From assembly GCF_000725885.1 (NCBI RefSeq), contig NZ_JODR01000018.1:186001-250000 (forward strand): a stretch of 64,000 bases of DNA, written 5' to 3'. The translations under genes were made by a program, and so were the position numbers. This DNA is from Streptomyces albus subsp. albus. GTDB lineage: Bacteria; Actinomycetota; Actinomycetes; Streptomycetales; Streptomycetaceae. Each line of letters begins with the position of its first letter. Position 1 is the stretch's first letter. Shown piece by piece: positions 28,057 to 36,287 of the stretch. The notes beneath the pieces were generated by a model. The model saw only the letters and a program-made list of their open reading frames with translations. It was not told where the DNA came from and made no database searches.

Positions 28057-28788
28057 GTGCCCGAATCCGCAGCAGCATCCGCACCCTTGTCCACGCCGTC
28101 GTCGGGAACCGTCCCGGCGGCAGGCACCGGGCCGTCCTTCTCGGGCGAGTTCGAGATCCATCTGACCGTCGCCCCCGACTGTCCGGCCGTGCCCTCCGGC
28201 GCGCTCGCCGCCTACGCGGCGGAACGTTCCTGGAAGTACGCGCACATCGTGCTCGACCGGGGCCGCACCCCCGTGCAGCCGATGGTGACGCTCGCCGTGG
28301 AGGGCACGTCCGCGGCGGCGTGCGACGCGGCCGGGGCGGCGGCAGGCGAACTGGCCGCCCTGGGCTGCCCGGTGGTGCGGACGAAGGTGGAGGCGGCGCC
28401 ATGGGCGCGGGGCGTGCCCCGCAGCGACCGCGAGGGCATGCTGCTCGGCCCCTCCCGCTACTTCGAGCACCACGTCAAACTGCTCCTGCCGCCCGGTGGC
28501 GTGCCCCGCGCACTGGCCCGGGCGGCGACGCGGCACGCCGCGCATCTGTCCCGCAATGCGCGCCGCGTCAGACGGGACGGGCAACAGGAACGGTTCGTCA
28601 CCCAGCGCTGCCGCGAGGTGGGCGGCGCGACCGCGGGACACCGGCTGGCGGCGCTGCTGGCCGCGCTGTCCGAGCTGCCCCACGACATCCTCGCCGTGGA
28701 GCGGGAGTTCGTCGTGTACGACAGCGCCGAGGCGCTGGACGCCGGGTGGCTTCCCGGTGCGGTGGCGGGGGAGGGGGAGCGGCGGTGA
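28057..28788 (+). CDS. Conserved-type hypothetical protein coupled to a nucleotidyltransferase
   Basis: A 243-residue soluble protein I do not recognise. After a ~30-residue Ser/Ala/Pro-rich N-terminus comes a compact alpha/beta segment (FEIHLTVAPD; WKYAHIVLDRG; QPMVTLAVEG), with RTKVEAAPWARGVP and YFEHHVKLLLP further on. The paired His residues and the FEIHLTV and HHVKL strands recall 2H-like or ferredoxin folds, but I cannot assign one. The GTG start lies 11 nt after the MerR gene, and the stop overlaps the start of the nucleotidyltransferase gene (GTGA), so the two proteins are probably made in fixed ratio and may interact. Confidence 0.65.
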   Translation: MPESAAASAPLSTPSSGTVPAAGTGPSFSGEFEIHLTVAPDCPAVPSGALAAYAAERSWKYAHIVLDRGRTPVQPMVTLAVEGTSAAACDAAGAAAGELAALGCPVVRTKVEAAPWARGVPRSDREGMLLGPSRYFEHHVKLLLPPGGVPRALARAATRHAAHLSRNARRVRRDGQQERFVTQRCREVGGATAGHRLAALLAALSELPHDILAVEREFVVYDSAEALDAGWLPGAVAGEGERR

Positions 28789-30191
28789 GCGGCACGGCCG
28801 CCGAGGAGCCCGGCGGACAGCGCCCCGGGCCGGAGTGGCGCAGATTTTCCTTCGGCCCCTGGCCCGCCGACGAGACCGTCCCCCAGGAACAGCCCGACGA
28901 GGCCACCCGCAGGGGGCTGGAACTGCCGCCCACGCTGCGTCCGGTGGCGGGCGGGGAGGCGGTGGTGCAGCGGCCGGTGTTCGACCCGTCCGTGCAGCAC
29001 CACACCAGGGCCATGCGGCTCGGTGAACCGGAGTTCGCCGACGCTCAGGCGGGCACCCGCTGGTACGCGGCCCGCCGCAGGGCGCTGGACCACGTGCTGG
29101 CCGCCGTCGCGGACTCGCCGTGGGCACCGCACCTGGTGCTGCGCGGCAGTGTGCTGCTGCGCGCCTGGTACGGGGACGCCGCGCGGGAGCCGGGGGACCT
29201 CGACTTCGTGGTGGAGCCGGTGACCTGGCAGCTTGCCGATCCGCGGACCGAACGGATGCTGGAGGAGCTGGCGCGCGCCGCCGAGGAGCACTCCGCCCGT
29301 GCCGGCGGGCCGGTCCTGCTGGACGCGCGGGGCGCGGCCCGCGACGAGATCTGGACCTACGACAGGGTGCCGGGCCGCCGCTTGGTCGTTCCGTGGAACG
29401 CGGAGGGGCTGCCCGGCGGCACGGTGCAGCTGGACTTCGTCTTCGGGGAGGCCCTGCCGGCGCCCGCCGCCCCCACCCGGGTGCCGCGTCCCGACGGTGT
29501 GCCCGGCGGACCGCTGACGCTGCGGGCCGCCACCCGTGAGCTGTCCCTGGCGTGGAAGGTGCTGTGGCTGGCCAACGACATGTACCCGGAGGGCAAGGAC
29601 TTCTACGACGCGGTGCTGCTGGCCGAGGACCCGTCCTTCACCCTGTCGTTCGATCTGCTCCGCGCCGTCTTCCGTGACGTCGAGTACGGGTACTTCGACC
29701 GCAACCCGGTGCTGGCCGGGGTGATCCGCCATGCGGCGGCCCAGGCGGAGTGGCGGGAGTTCGCCAAGGACCATCCGCACATCACCGGCCCGGCGGCCAC
29801 GGCCCCGGACGGGCCCCCGGCCGAGTGGCTGGAGAGGCTGGACGCCGGTCTGGCGCCCACGTTCGCGCCAAAGGACGACGGCAGCGGCGAGTCCGTCCGC
29901 TACCGGCTCAGCGCACGCTGGCTCGCCCCGCTGGTGGCGGAGTCACATGCCGCCTTCGCGGCCGGCGGCCTGCCCGCCGTGCTCCAGCGGCTGCACCGCT
30001 CCCACGTACCGCCGGGCTCCGCACTGGTCGTCGCCCGCCAGCTGCTGGGCCCCGCCGGACACACCCTGGAAGAGGTGTGCTCGGCACTGGCCGCCTTCCG
30101 GCCGGATCCGGACCCGGAGCGGCCCTGGCGCCGGGAGGGCTGGCCCGCCCCGGACCTGACGCGGGCCGCCGAGTGGCTGCGCGGGGACTGA
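28785..30191 (+). CDS. AbiEii/AbiGii-type nucleotidyltransferase
   Basis: A 468-residue protein whose central part is a DNA polymerase-beta-like nucleotidyltransferase. The motif LRGSVLLRAWYG...PGDLDFVV supplies GS and DxD, and QLDFVFGE supplies the third acidic residue, as in AbiEii toxins. Conserved helices (LAWKVLWLANDMYPEGKDFYD) follow, the AbiEii K/D-containing region. AbiEii enzymes modify tRNA acceptor ends and arrest growth during phage infection, but many homologues are uncharacterised. The N-terminal ~100 residues and the C-terminal ~130 are extra to the domain. It is translationally coupled to the preceding unknown gene; no AbiEi antitoxin is recognisable. Confidence 0.7.
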   Translation: MSGTAAEEPGGQRPGPEWRRFSFGPWPADETVPQEQPDEATRRGLELPPTLRPVAGGEAVVQRPVFDPSVQHHTRAMRLGEPEFADAQAGTRWYAARRRALDHVLAAVADSPWAPHLVLRGSVLLRAWYGDAAREPGDLDFVVEPVTWQLADPRTERMLEELARAAEEHSARAGGPVLLDARGAARDEIWTYDRVPGRRLVVPWNAEGLPGGTVQLDFVFGEALPAPAAPTRVPRPDGVPGGPLTLRAATRELSLAWKVLWLANDMYPEGKDFYDAVLLAEDPSFTLSFDLLRAVFRDVEYGYFDRNPVLAGVIRHAAAQAEWREFAKDHPHITGPAATAPDGPPAEWLERLDAGLAPTFAPKDDGSGESVRYRLSARWLAPLVAESHAAFAAGGLPAVLQRLHRSHVPPGSALVVARQLLGPAGHTLEEVCSALAAFRPDPDPERPWRREGWPAPDLTRAAEWLRGD

Positions 30192-30280
30192 ACGCGGGGC
30201 CCGCCGCGGTGCGGAACTCCACCGAGGAACCCGCAGGCCACCGGGCGGCTTGCGGAAGATGACGCCGGGGCCGCGCGGAC

Positions 30281-30739
30281 TCAGCCGGCCGGTCCCTGGC
30301 CGCCGTCCGGAGCCGGAGGAGGCCCCCACGGGGTCTCCAGCGCCGCCCGTAGCGCGGCGACCGCCTCGGCACCGATCCGCTCGGCGAGCCGCTCCTCCAA
30401 CGCGGCCAGCACCTCTTCGGCCCGGGCGTGCACCCGCGTGCCCTCCGCGGTACGGCGGATCAGCCGCTGCCGCGCGGAGGCCGGATCGGGGGTCTGCTCC
30501 AGCAGCCCGGCCGCGACCAGCCCGTGCACCGCCTGGTGGGCGGTCTGCCGGGTGACGCCCATGCGGCGCGCCAGCTCGGCGACGGTGGTGCCCTCCTCGT
30601 CCAGCACGGAGAACAGCTGCGCCTGCGTCGGCGAGACCGGTACCGCACCGGCCGCCGCCAGCGCCGCGAGCAGCGCCTCCTCGAACCAGCGCCGCCCCTC
30701 GCCGAGGAGCTGGGGCAGATTGCGGCGGCTGTGGTCCAT
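30281..30739 (-). CDS. MarR-family transcriptional regulator
   Basis: A 152-residue winged-helix repressor. The recognition-helix region is TVAELARRMGVTRQTAHQAVHGLVAAGLLE, followed by a wing (ASARQRLIRRTAEG) and a helical dimerisation C-terminus. MarR proteins bind palindromes and release DNA on binding small phenolic or other ligands. It lies downstream, on the same strand, of a broken hydrolase gene and an MFS gene whose promoter carries a large inverted repeat, so it is a candidate regulator of that promoter. The ATG start has a GAACCGATGG context without a strong ribosome-binding site. Confidence 0.8.
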   Translation of the reverse strand: MDHSRRNLPQLLGEGRRWFEEALLAALAAAGAVPVSPTQAQLFSVLDEEGTTVAELARRMGVTRQTAHQAVHGLVAAGLLEQTPDPASARQRLIRRTAEGTRVHARAEEVLAALEERLAERIGAEAVAALRAALETPWGPPPAPDGGQGPAG

Positions 30740-31119
30740 CGGTTCCTCGGTGCGTTCGGGCTCGGGCCCGGGCCGGTCGCGGGACGCCCGGGGGCTGCCC
30801 GCCAGGCTACCGGCCGGCCCCGCCGGACCCGGGCCCGCGCCGACACGGGCGGCCGGTCCCGGCAGCCTGTGCACGCGCCTGCGAGGTGGCACAGTGCCCA
30901 CCGGGCGCACGGACGGCACGCCGACGCCGTCCCGCCGGGTGCCCCGCCGCTGTCCCCCGGGGCCGCACCCCGGAGATGTCACGGGCGCCGCCGCAGGCAG
31001 CGGGCGGCGCGGCCCGGCTCCTCGCCAGGCCCCGGGACCGCCGCGTGCGCCGCGGGGAACCGGTGCGCCCGGCTGCCTCGGGGCAGAGCCGCCGCCCGTA
31101 GGGCCGGTGGGCGCCGGCG
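30740..31119. other. Non-coding gap upstream of marR
   Basis: About 380 bp with no family-like coding sequence. It is GC-rich with short runs of proline/arginine codons in every frame. It should hold the marR promoter, which I could not place. It may include decayed remains related to the truncated hydrolase next to it, but I could not recognise any. Confidence 0.4.
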
Positions 31120-31359
31120 TCAGTCCGTGGCCGCCCCGGCTCGGGCACCCCGTGCCGAGAAGGCGCCGGATGTCCCCCGCCCGTCGCGGTAGGGGGCCAG
31201 GAAGGCGGTCAGCGCCGCCGGCATCGCCTCCGGGGTCTCCTCGGCGGGGTGGTGGCCGCACCCGGCAAGGACGAGGCTCTCCACATGGCCGGCGGCCAGT
31301 TCCATCGTCGCGCCGACGACGTGCTCCTCTCCGTCTGCCGTCAGGACGGGGACGGACAT
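31120..31359 (-). pseudogene. C-terminal remnant of an alpha/beta hydrolase
   Basis: A 79-codon frame that translates as the last quarter of an epoxide-hydrolase-type alpha/beta hydrolase. MSVPVLTADGEEHVVG corresponds to the strand carrying the acid residue, HVESLVLAGCGHHPAEETPE contains the catalytic His, and a final helix (ALTAFLAPYRDG) closes the fold. The nucleophile elbow and the first ~200 residues are missing, and the MFS gene ends only 55 bp upstream. This is best read as a deletion remnant. It is less likely to be a functional small protein. Confidence 0.65.
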
Positions 31360-31414
31360 CCGTCGGCTCTTGCGCTGCTGGTTCTGCGCGATGGTGCCTC
31401 GTGACGGTGCGCGC

Positions 31415-32641
31415 TCAGGCAGGGGCGCGGGCGGGGCGGTTCAGCGCGGCGGCCAAGGTGGTGGCCACGACGGCGACGGCGAGGATCAGGGTCGCGAGAT
31501 CCTGGTCGAGGGCCTGGCTGAGAACCCCGAGGGCCAGCGTGGGCACGATGGTGCCGGTGTAGGCGGCCAGGAAGTACGTGGACAGCAGGTCCGCTCGGTG
31601 GTGCGGGTCCGCGAGCCGCTGGGTGACCTGGATGCCGCGGCGGAAGGCCAGGCCGATGCCCGCCCCCGCCAGCACCGTTCCGGCGGCGAACGCGGGCAGT
31701 GACCGCATCCACAGTCCGGCCTCGAACACCGCGACGCCCGCGATGAGGAAGCCCGGGGCCGGCCAGCGCCCGGAGGTCCACCGTTGCGGTGCGGCCACCT
31801 GGGCGATCAGGGCGACCACGAACAACAGTCCGACCTGCGCGCCGACAGCGGCGACGTTGTGGACGTGCAACTGTTCGCGGAGGAAGGAGGGCACCAGCGA
31901 GGAGAACAGTCCGCTGACCGCGAAGGCGGCGAGAACGGCCGTGGCCGCGCGCAGGAACTCGGCCCGTGCCGGCCGCCGGCCGGGAACGGTGGGGCGGCGC
32001 ACGGACAGTGCGGGGCGCTGCCGGTGCTCGACGGTCTCCGGGGTGATGACGAGGGCCACGAGTGCCGGGACGAGGCCGGCGAGGTAGACCTGGAACACCA
32101 GGTGCGTGGGGTCCGTCCCGTACTGCGCGAACAGGCCCGCGGCGACGGTGCCCAGTCCCAGTCCGCCCATGTTCGCCACCGCGGCGACGGTCGACGCACG
32201 CCGGGTGTGTCCGGGGCCGGCCAGTTCCCCCAGGGCGGCGGTCGCCGTGGCGGTGAAGACGCCCGTGCTCAGACCGCAGAGGAACCGCGCTGCCAGCAGG
32301 GTTGTGACGTCGTGGGCGACGAGGAACAGCACCGTGCTCGCGGCTGCGGCCAGGAGTGCGGCGGCCAGGAGGGGGCGGCGGCCCGCGCGGTCGGACAGCG
32401 AGGCGAAGACCATCAGGGCGAGCACGGTCCCCAAGGCGTAGACGGCGAAGACCAGTGTGGTGGTGAAGGGGCCGAAGCCCATCTGCGGGGCCCAGAACGC
32501 GTAGAGCGGAACGGGGAGCGTCCCGCCCAGCATGACCAGCATGTACACCGCGGCTGTGAGCCAGAACCCGGCGCGTGGCCGGCGTCCCTCGGCGGGTGGG
32601 GCCGCTGGTGTGCGGGCGGCCGTCGCGACGTTGTCGATCAC
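31415..32641 (-). CDS. MFS transporter (12-helix drug/sugar exporter type)
   Basis: A 408-residue permease with about 12 hydrophobic segments. Motif A is FASLSDRAGRRPLL after helix 2. The sequence from FWLTAAVYMLVMLGGTLPVPLYAFW on is typical of the MFS drug-efflux group often found beside MarR/TetR regulators. The GTG at 32641 was chosen because it follows a GAAAGG ribosome-binding site and lies about 30 nt after a predicted transcription start. A longer frame upstream reads through the operator and promoter and is unlikely to be translated. Substrate unknown. Confidence 0.75.
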   Translation of the reverse strand: MIDNVATAARTPAAPPAEGRRPRAGFWLTAAVYMLVMLGGTLPVPLYAFWAPQMGFGPFTTTLVFAVYALGTVLALMVFASLSDRAGRRPLLAAALLAAAASTVLFLVAHDVTTLLAARFLCGLSTGVFTATATAALGELAGPGHTRRASTVAAVANMGGLGLGTVAAGLFAQYGTDPTHLVFQVYLAGLVPALVALVITPETVEHRQRPALSVRRPTVPGRRPARAEFLRAATAVLAAFAVSGLFSSLVPSFLREQLHVHNVAAVGAQVGLLFVVALIAQVAAPQRWTSGRWPAPGFLIAGVAVFEAGLWMRSLPAFAAGTVLAGAGIGLAFRRGIQVTQRLADPHHRADLLSTYFLAAYTGTIVPTLALGVLSQALDQDLATLILAVAVVATTLAAALNRPARAPA

Positions 32642-32677
32642 CTTGTGGCCTTTCGGGTGCGGGAACCACTGGTCGTC

Positions 32678-32707
32678 ACGGTAAGCATCTTGAATCGTTC
32701 GGTACAA
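32678..32707 (-). promoter_or_regulatory. Predicted promoter of the MFS gene
   Basis: On the minus strand TTGTAC (32707-32702), an 18-bp spacer and TACCGT (32683-32678) form a plausible sigma-A-type promoter. Its -35 and spacer lie inside the inverted repeat, so a bound repressor would block polymerase. Confidence 0.5.
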
Positions 32708-32734
32708 GATATCTTGGATCGAATGGTTCAGGAT
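32687..32734. promoter_or_regulatory. 48-bp operator-like inverted repeat
   Basis: Two 24-bp halves meet at the perfect 12-bp palindrome CAAGATATCTTG (32705-32716). The left half ATCTTGAATCGTTCGG... matches the reverse complement of the right half at about 19 of 24 positions. It can also be read as two tandem ATCTTG-n12-CA(A/G)GAT sites. It lies between the divergent MFS and thioesterase genes; a MarR/TetR-type repressor is the likely ligand. Confidence 0.65.
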
Positions 32735-32783
32735 GTGGGCGGGCTCACACCGGCAAGCGGCCTCTCGTGTGCGTGCACGTCTC

Positions 32784-32813
32784 TTGACAGTGCTGCCGTC
32801 CCGCTGCGTAACT
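32784..32813 (+). promoter_or_regulatory. Predicted promoter of the thioesterase-paaK operon
   Basis: A consensus TTGACA (32784-32789) is followed after 18 bp by GTAACT (32808-32813). It would start transcription about 35 nt before the GTG of the thioesterase, leaving room for its GGGGAGG ribosome-binding site. Confidence 0.5.
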
Positions 32814-32856
32814 GGCCGCACCGAATGGTCGGTCGGCACGGACGGGGAGGTCACAC

Positions 32857-33273
32857 GTGGGGAACGGACCCGTGGAGGCGATGCTGGAGGCCGACAGGGC
32901 CTCGGCCGGGCTGGGGATCGGACTGGTCGACGAGGGCGACGGATTCGCCGAAGTCCGGATGACGGTGACCGGCGAGATGGTCAACGGCCACGGCACCGCG
33001 CACGGCGGCTATGTGTTCCTCCTCGCGGACACCGCGTTCGCCTGCGCGTGCAACAGCCACGGTCCGGTGACGGTCGCGGCGGGTGCGGACATCACCTTCG
33101 TGGCGCCCGCCTGGGAGGGCGACGAGCTGCGGGCCGTCGCGCGAGAACGCGTCCGGCACGGGCGCAGCGGTCTCTACGACGTGACGGTGCTGCGCGGCGA
33201 GCAGGTGATCGCGGAGTTCCGGGGGCGCAGCCGCACGGCGACGCCCGTCAAGGGGACGGAGGCGACGGCATGA
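32857..33273 (+). CDS. paaI: PaaI-like hotdog thioesterase
   Basis: A 138-residue hotdog-fold acyl-CoA thioesterase of the PaaI type. The signature NGHGTAHGGYVFLLADTAFA carries the HGG loop and the catalytic Asp. PaaI hydrolyses hydroxylated or stalled phenylacetyl-CoA derivatives and frees CoA. The GTG follows GGGGAGG. It overlaps the following phenylacetate-CoA ligase gene (ATGA), which supports the PaaI assignment. The ring-hydroxylating paaABCDE genes are not in the window. Confidence 0.88.
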   Translation: MGNGPVEAMLEADRASAGLGIGLVDEGDGFAEVRMTVTGEMVNGHGTAHGGYVFLLADTAFACACNSHGPVTVAAGADITFVAPAWEGDELRAVARERVRHGRSGLYDVTVLRGEQVIAEFRGRSRTATPVKGTEATA

Positions 33274-34583
33274 GGGGCGGACTCGCGGACGCGGGGGAGC
33301 GGCTGGACCGCGAGGAGCTGCGGGCGCTCCAACTGGAGCGGCTGCGCGCCACATTGCGGCACGCCTACGAGGACGTGGAGCTGTACCGCAGGAAGTTCGA
33401 CACGGCCGGAGTGCGGCCCGAGGACTGCCGGACCCTCGCCGACCTGGCGCGCTTCCCGTTCACGACGAAGGCGGACCTGCGCGACACGTACCCGTACGGG
33501 ATGTTCGGCGTCCCGATGGAGGACGTGCGGCGCATCCACGCGTCGAGCGGTTCGACGGGGCGCCCCACGGTGGTCGGCTACACCCAGCGGGATCTGGACA
33601 CCTGGGCTCAGCTGGTGGCGCGCTGCATCCGCGCGGCGGGCGGCCGGCCCGGCGACAAGGTGCACATCTCCTACGGCTACGGCCTGTTCACGGGCGGGCT
33701 CGGGGCGCACTACGGGGCCGAGCGCGCGGGGTGCACCGTCATCCCGGCGTCCAGCGGGATGACCGCGCGGCAGGTGCAGCTCATCCAGGACTTCCGGCCG
33801 GACATCATCATGGTGACGCCGACGTACATGCTCACGCTGCTGGACGAGTTCGAGCGGCAGGGCATCGATCCGCGCGGCACCTCGCTGCGGGTGGGGATCT
33901 TCGGCGCGGAGCCGTGGACGGAGGCGATGCGGCGGGAGATCGAGGACCGCTTCGACCTGCACGCGGTGGACATCTACGGGCTGTCGGAGGTGATGGGCCC
34001 CGGGGTGGCACAGGAGTGCGTGGAGACCAAGGACGGGCTGCACGTGTGGGAGGACCACGTCTATCCGGAGATCGTGGACCCGCTGGGGGAGCGGCCCCTG
34101 GCCGAGCCGGGGGAGCGCGGCGAGCTGGTGCTGACGACGCTGACGAAGGAGGCGCTGCCCGTCGTGCGGTACCGCACCCGGGATCTGACGCGGCTGCTGC
34201 CGGGTACGGCGCGGCCCGCGTTCCGCCGCATCGAGAAGATCACCGGCCGCAGCGACGACATGATCATCCTGCGGGGCGTCAACGTCTTCCCCAGCCAGAT
34301 AGAGGAGATCGTGCTGGCGCTGCCCGCCGTCGCCCCGCACTTCCAGCTCCAGCTCACCCGGCGGGGCCGCACCGACCATCTGTGCGTCCTCGTGGAGGCG
34401 CGGCCAGGTACCTCCCGTGCCCAGCGGGAGGCGGCCGAGGCGGCTCTGGCGCGCGGCGTCAAGGACGGCATAGGGGTGACGGTGGAGGCCAGGGTGGTCG
34501 ATCCGGGGACCGTCGAGCGGTCGGCGGGCAAGTTCCGCCGCATCCGCGACCTGCGGACGGCACCGGAGACGGCCCCGGCCTGA
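33270..34583 (+). CDS. paaK: Phenylacetate-CoA ligase
   Basis: A 437-residue adenylate-forming enzyme that activates phenylacetate to phenylacetyl-CoA with ATP. The P-loop-like motif is ASSGSTGRPTVVGYT (about residue 90). IYGLSEVMGPGVA and the RYRTRDLT hinge region follow, and the C-terminal domain ends with SAGKFRRIRDL, whose Lys/Arg pattern is that of PaaK. The length matches the family. It is coupled by ATGA to the upstream thioesterase, and a strong terminator follows at 34625-34660. Similar aryl-CoA ligases exist, so benzoate-type substrates cannot be excluded. Confidence 0.9.
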   Translation: MRGGLADAGERLDREELRALQLERLRATLRHAYEDVELYRRKFDTAGVRPEDCRTLADLARFPFTTKADLRDTYPYGMFGVPMEDVRRIHASSGSTGRPTVVGYTQRDLDTWAQLVARCIRAAGGRPGDKVHISYGYGLFTGGLGAHYGAERAGCTVIPASSGMTARQVQLIQDFRPDIIMVTPTYMLTLLDEFERQGIDPRGTSLRVGIFGAEPWTEAMRREIEDRFDLHAVDIYGLSEVMGPGVAQECVETKDGLHVWEDHVYPEIVDPLGERPLAEPGERGELVLTTLTKEALPVVRYRTRDLTRLLPGTARPAFRRIEKITGRSDDMIILRGVNVFPSQIEEIVLALPAVAPHFQLQLTRRGRTDHLCVLVEARPGTSRAQREAAEAALARGVKDGIGVTVEARVVDPGTVERSAGKFRRIRDLRTAPETAPA

Positions 34584-34624
34584 CCGCTTCCCCGGCGCGG
34601 TGTCCCCGTGCGGCAGTGGGCGGC

Positions 34625-34660
34625 CCCCGGTGGGAGCCGCCCGGCGGGCGGCTGCCGGGG
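34625..34660 (+). terminator. Terminator after paaK
   Basis: A nested hairpin: outer arms CCCCGG and CCGGGG (34625-34630, 34655-34660) and inner arms AGCCGCC and GGCGGCT (34635-34641, 34647-34653) with a CGGCG loop. It lies about 40 nt beyond the paaK stop, with GTCGGTTTTAC following. Confidence 0.7.
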
Positions 34661-34680
34661 ATGTCGGTTTTACTGCCGGT

Positions 34681-36258
34681 ATGACGCTGATCTCAGGGCG
34701 TAGCCGCCCTCGCCCCCGCGCCCCGTGGTCGCTCCCCCTGCCCACCCGTACCCGGGGCCACCGGTTCGGTGCCCGCTACTTCCACCACGTCGAGCACGAG
34801 CTGACCAAGGACTCGGACACGTTCGGCGTGCCCGGCGACAACGAGAACGGGGTCATCGGCTGGGGCACCTCCTGGCGGATGCAGGGCTATCTGCTGATGG
34901 CCGAGCGCACCGGGAACCCCGTCTACGCCGGCCGGCTGGCGGGCATCGTGGACCGGGTGCTGGCCGCGCGCGACGACGAGCGCGGCAGCCGCGACCACCG
35001 GGGCCGCAGCGCACCCGTGTGGTCCACGGCGGGCAAGTTCACCGCCGCGACCGCCGCCGTGCCCGACGAGAGCGGCGCCGTCGCCCTGGAGGTGACCGTC
35101 TGCCCGCCGCGTGCCGTGGACGCCGTGGTGACCGTCGCTCCCGAGGACGGCGGCGACCGGTTCACCCTCACCGTCACCGGCAAGGGGCGCCCCGCCTGCA
35201 CGGTGGAGGGGCTCAGCCTCGACCCGGCCGACCCGCGGCGCGCCGACCGGGTGCTGTACGAGGCGTACGACCAGCGCACCGCCGTGACCGGGCGGCTGCT
35301 CGCGCGGGACGGTGCGCAGGGGCCGTCGCCCTTGCGGTCACCTGCGCCGCGCCGGGTCCGTGCGGGGGAGTACTCCGTGCAGCCCGCCCGCGTCGCACTC
35401 GCCGCCCAGACCGGGATGATCGCCTACCCGATCGCGGGGCTGGTGCGGCTCGCCCGCACCGGGCGGTCCCGCGCCGTGCCGCCCGCCGTACGGGCCCGCC
35501 TCGACGGCTATCTGGACGCGGTCCGACGGGCCGTAGCCGCGCACGACCACCAGTGGCAGCCCGTCGCGGACCGGCGCGGCTGCTACCGCTGGCTGCCGGA
35601 CGAGCCCGTCTCCTTCGCCGGGGCGGAACTGCCCACCAATGAGTTCCTGGCCATGGGCCGCACCCTCGTCCACCTGGCCGCCCTCACCGGCGAGGAGGAG
35701 TACGCCGAGCGTGCCGCCGCCATGGCCCGCTCGCTCAAGGCCGACCTCGCCCGGCGGGACGGCGCCGCCGTATGGCCGTACTGGCCCGCCTTCGGCCGCG
35801 TCCACAACGGCTGGACGGCCACCGGCTCACCCGCCACCGACGGCTCCGGCGTGCGCCCCTCGTACGCGCCCGTCACCGCGCCCGAGGACGTCACGCACGC
35901 CCTCATCGACCTCGACTTCCTGCACCTGTACCACTGCCAGCCGCCCGGCACGGTGCCGCCGGTCTTCACCGACAGCGACCTGCGGGCGGTGGCCACGACC
36001 TTCACCCGGCACGTCGTCGCCGGTCAGGGCCCGCTCGGCGGAGACCCCGGGCAGCGGCCCCGCATGCGGCACGACGTGAGCGGCGACGGCCGGCCCGGCA
36101 CCGACCGCGAACAGGCCCACGTGGCCGCCTGGCTGCCGCTGCGCGCCTGGTCGCCCGAGCTGGCCGCGCTCGTCCTCGCCGTCCAGCCGGCGGCCCCGCC
36201 GCCCCCGGTGATGGGCGTGGACACCTACTGCGGCGCCCTGCTGGCCCGGTGGGGGTGA
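34681..36258 (+). CDS. Hypothetical protein with alpha/alpha-barrel features
   Basis: A 525-residue soluble protein I cannot name. The sequence has repeated helix pairs with aromatic residues (YLLMAERTGNPVYAGRLAG; NEFLAMGRTLVHLAALTGEEEYAERAAAMA; YWPAFGRVHNGWTATG) and a late DVTHALIDLDFLHLYH, patterns seen in (alpha/alpha)6-barrel glycan-acting enzymes. A middle beta-rich insert (about 110-190) reads like an immunoglobulin or carbohydrate-binding fold. There is no clear signal peptide, although the N-terminus is very basic. It is flanked by a terminator upstream and convergent genes downstream, so it stands alone. A role in polysaccharide processing is only a guess. Confidence 0.55.
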   Translation: MTLISGRSRPRPRAPWSLPLPTRTRGHRFGARYFHHVEHELTKDSDTFGVPGDNENGVIGWGTSWRMQGYLLMAERTGNPVYAGRLAGIVDRVLAARDDERGSRDHRGRSAPVWSTAGKFTAATAAVPDESGAVALEVTVCPPRAVDAVVTVAPEDGGDRFTLTVTGKGRPACTVEGLSLDPADPRRADRVLYEAYDQRTAVTGRLLARDGAQGPSPLRSPAPRRVRAGEYSVQPARVALAAQTGMIAYPIAGLVRLARTGRSRAVPPAVRARLDGYLDAVRRAVAAHDHQWQPVADRRGCYRWLPDEPVSFAGAELPTNEFLAMGRTLVHLAALTGEEEYAERAAAMARSLKADLARRDGAAVWPYWPAFGRVHNGWTATGSPATDGSGVRPSYAPVTAPEDVTHALIDLDFLHLYHCQPPGTVPPVFTDSDLRAVATTFTRHVVAGQGPLGGDPGQRPRMRHDVSGDGRPGTDREQAHVAAWLPLRAWSPELAALVLAVQPAAPPPPVMGVDTYCGALLARWG

Positions 36259-36287
36259 CGGGGCCCGGGCGCTCCCGGCCCGGCGGC

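Noticed and set aside
32642..32854. A 71-codon N-terminal extension of the MFS transporter
   Set aside because: It would read through the operator and promoter, lacks a ribosome-binding site, and adds no recognisable domain or membrane segment.
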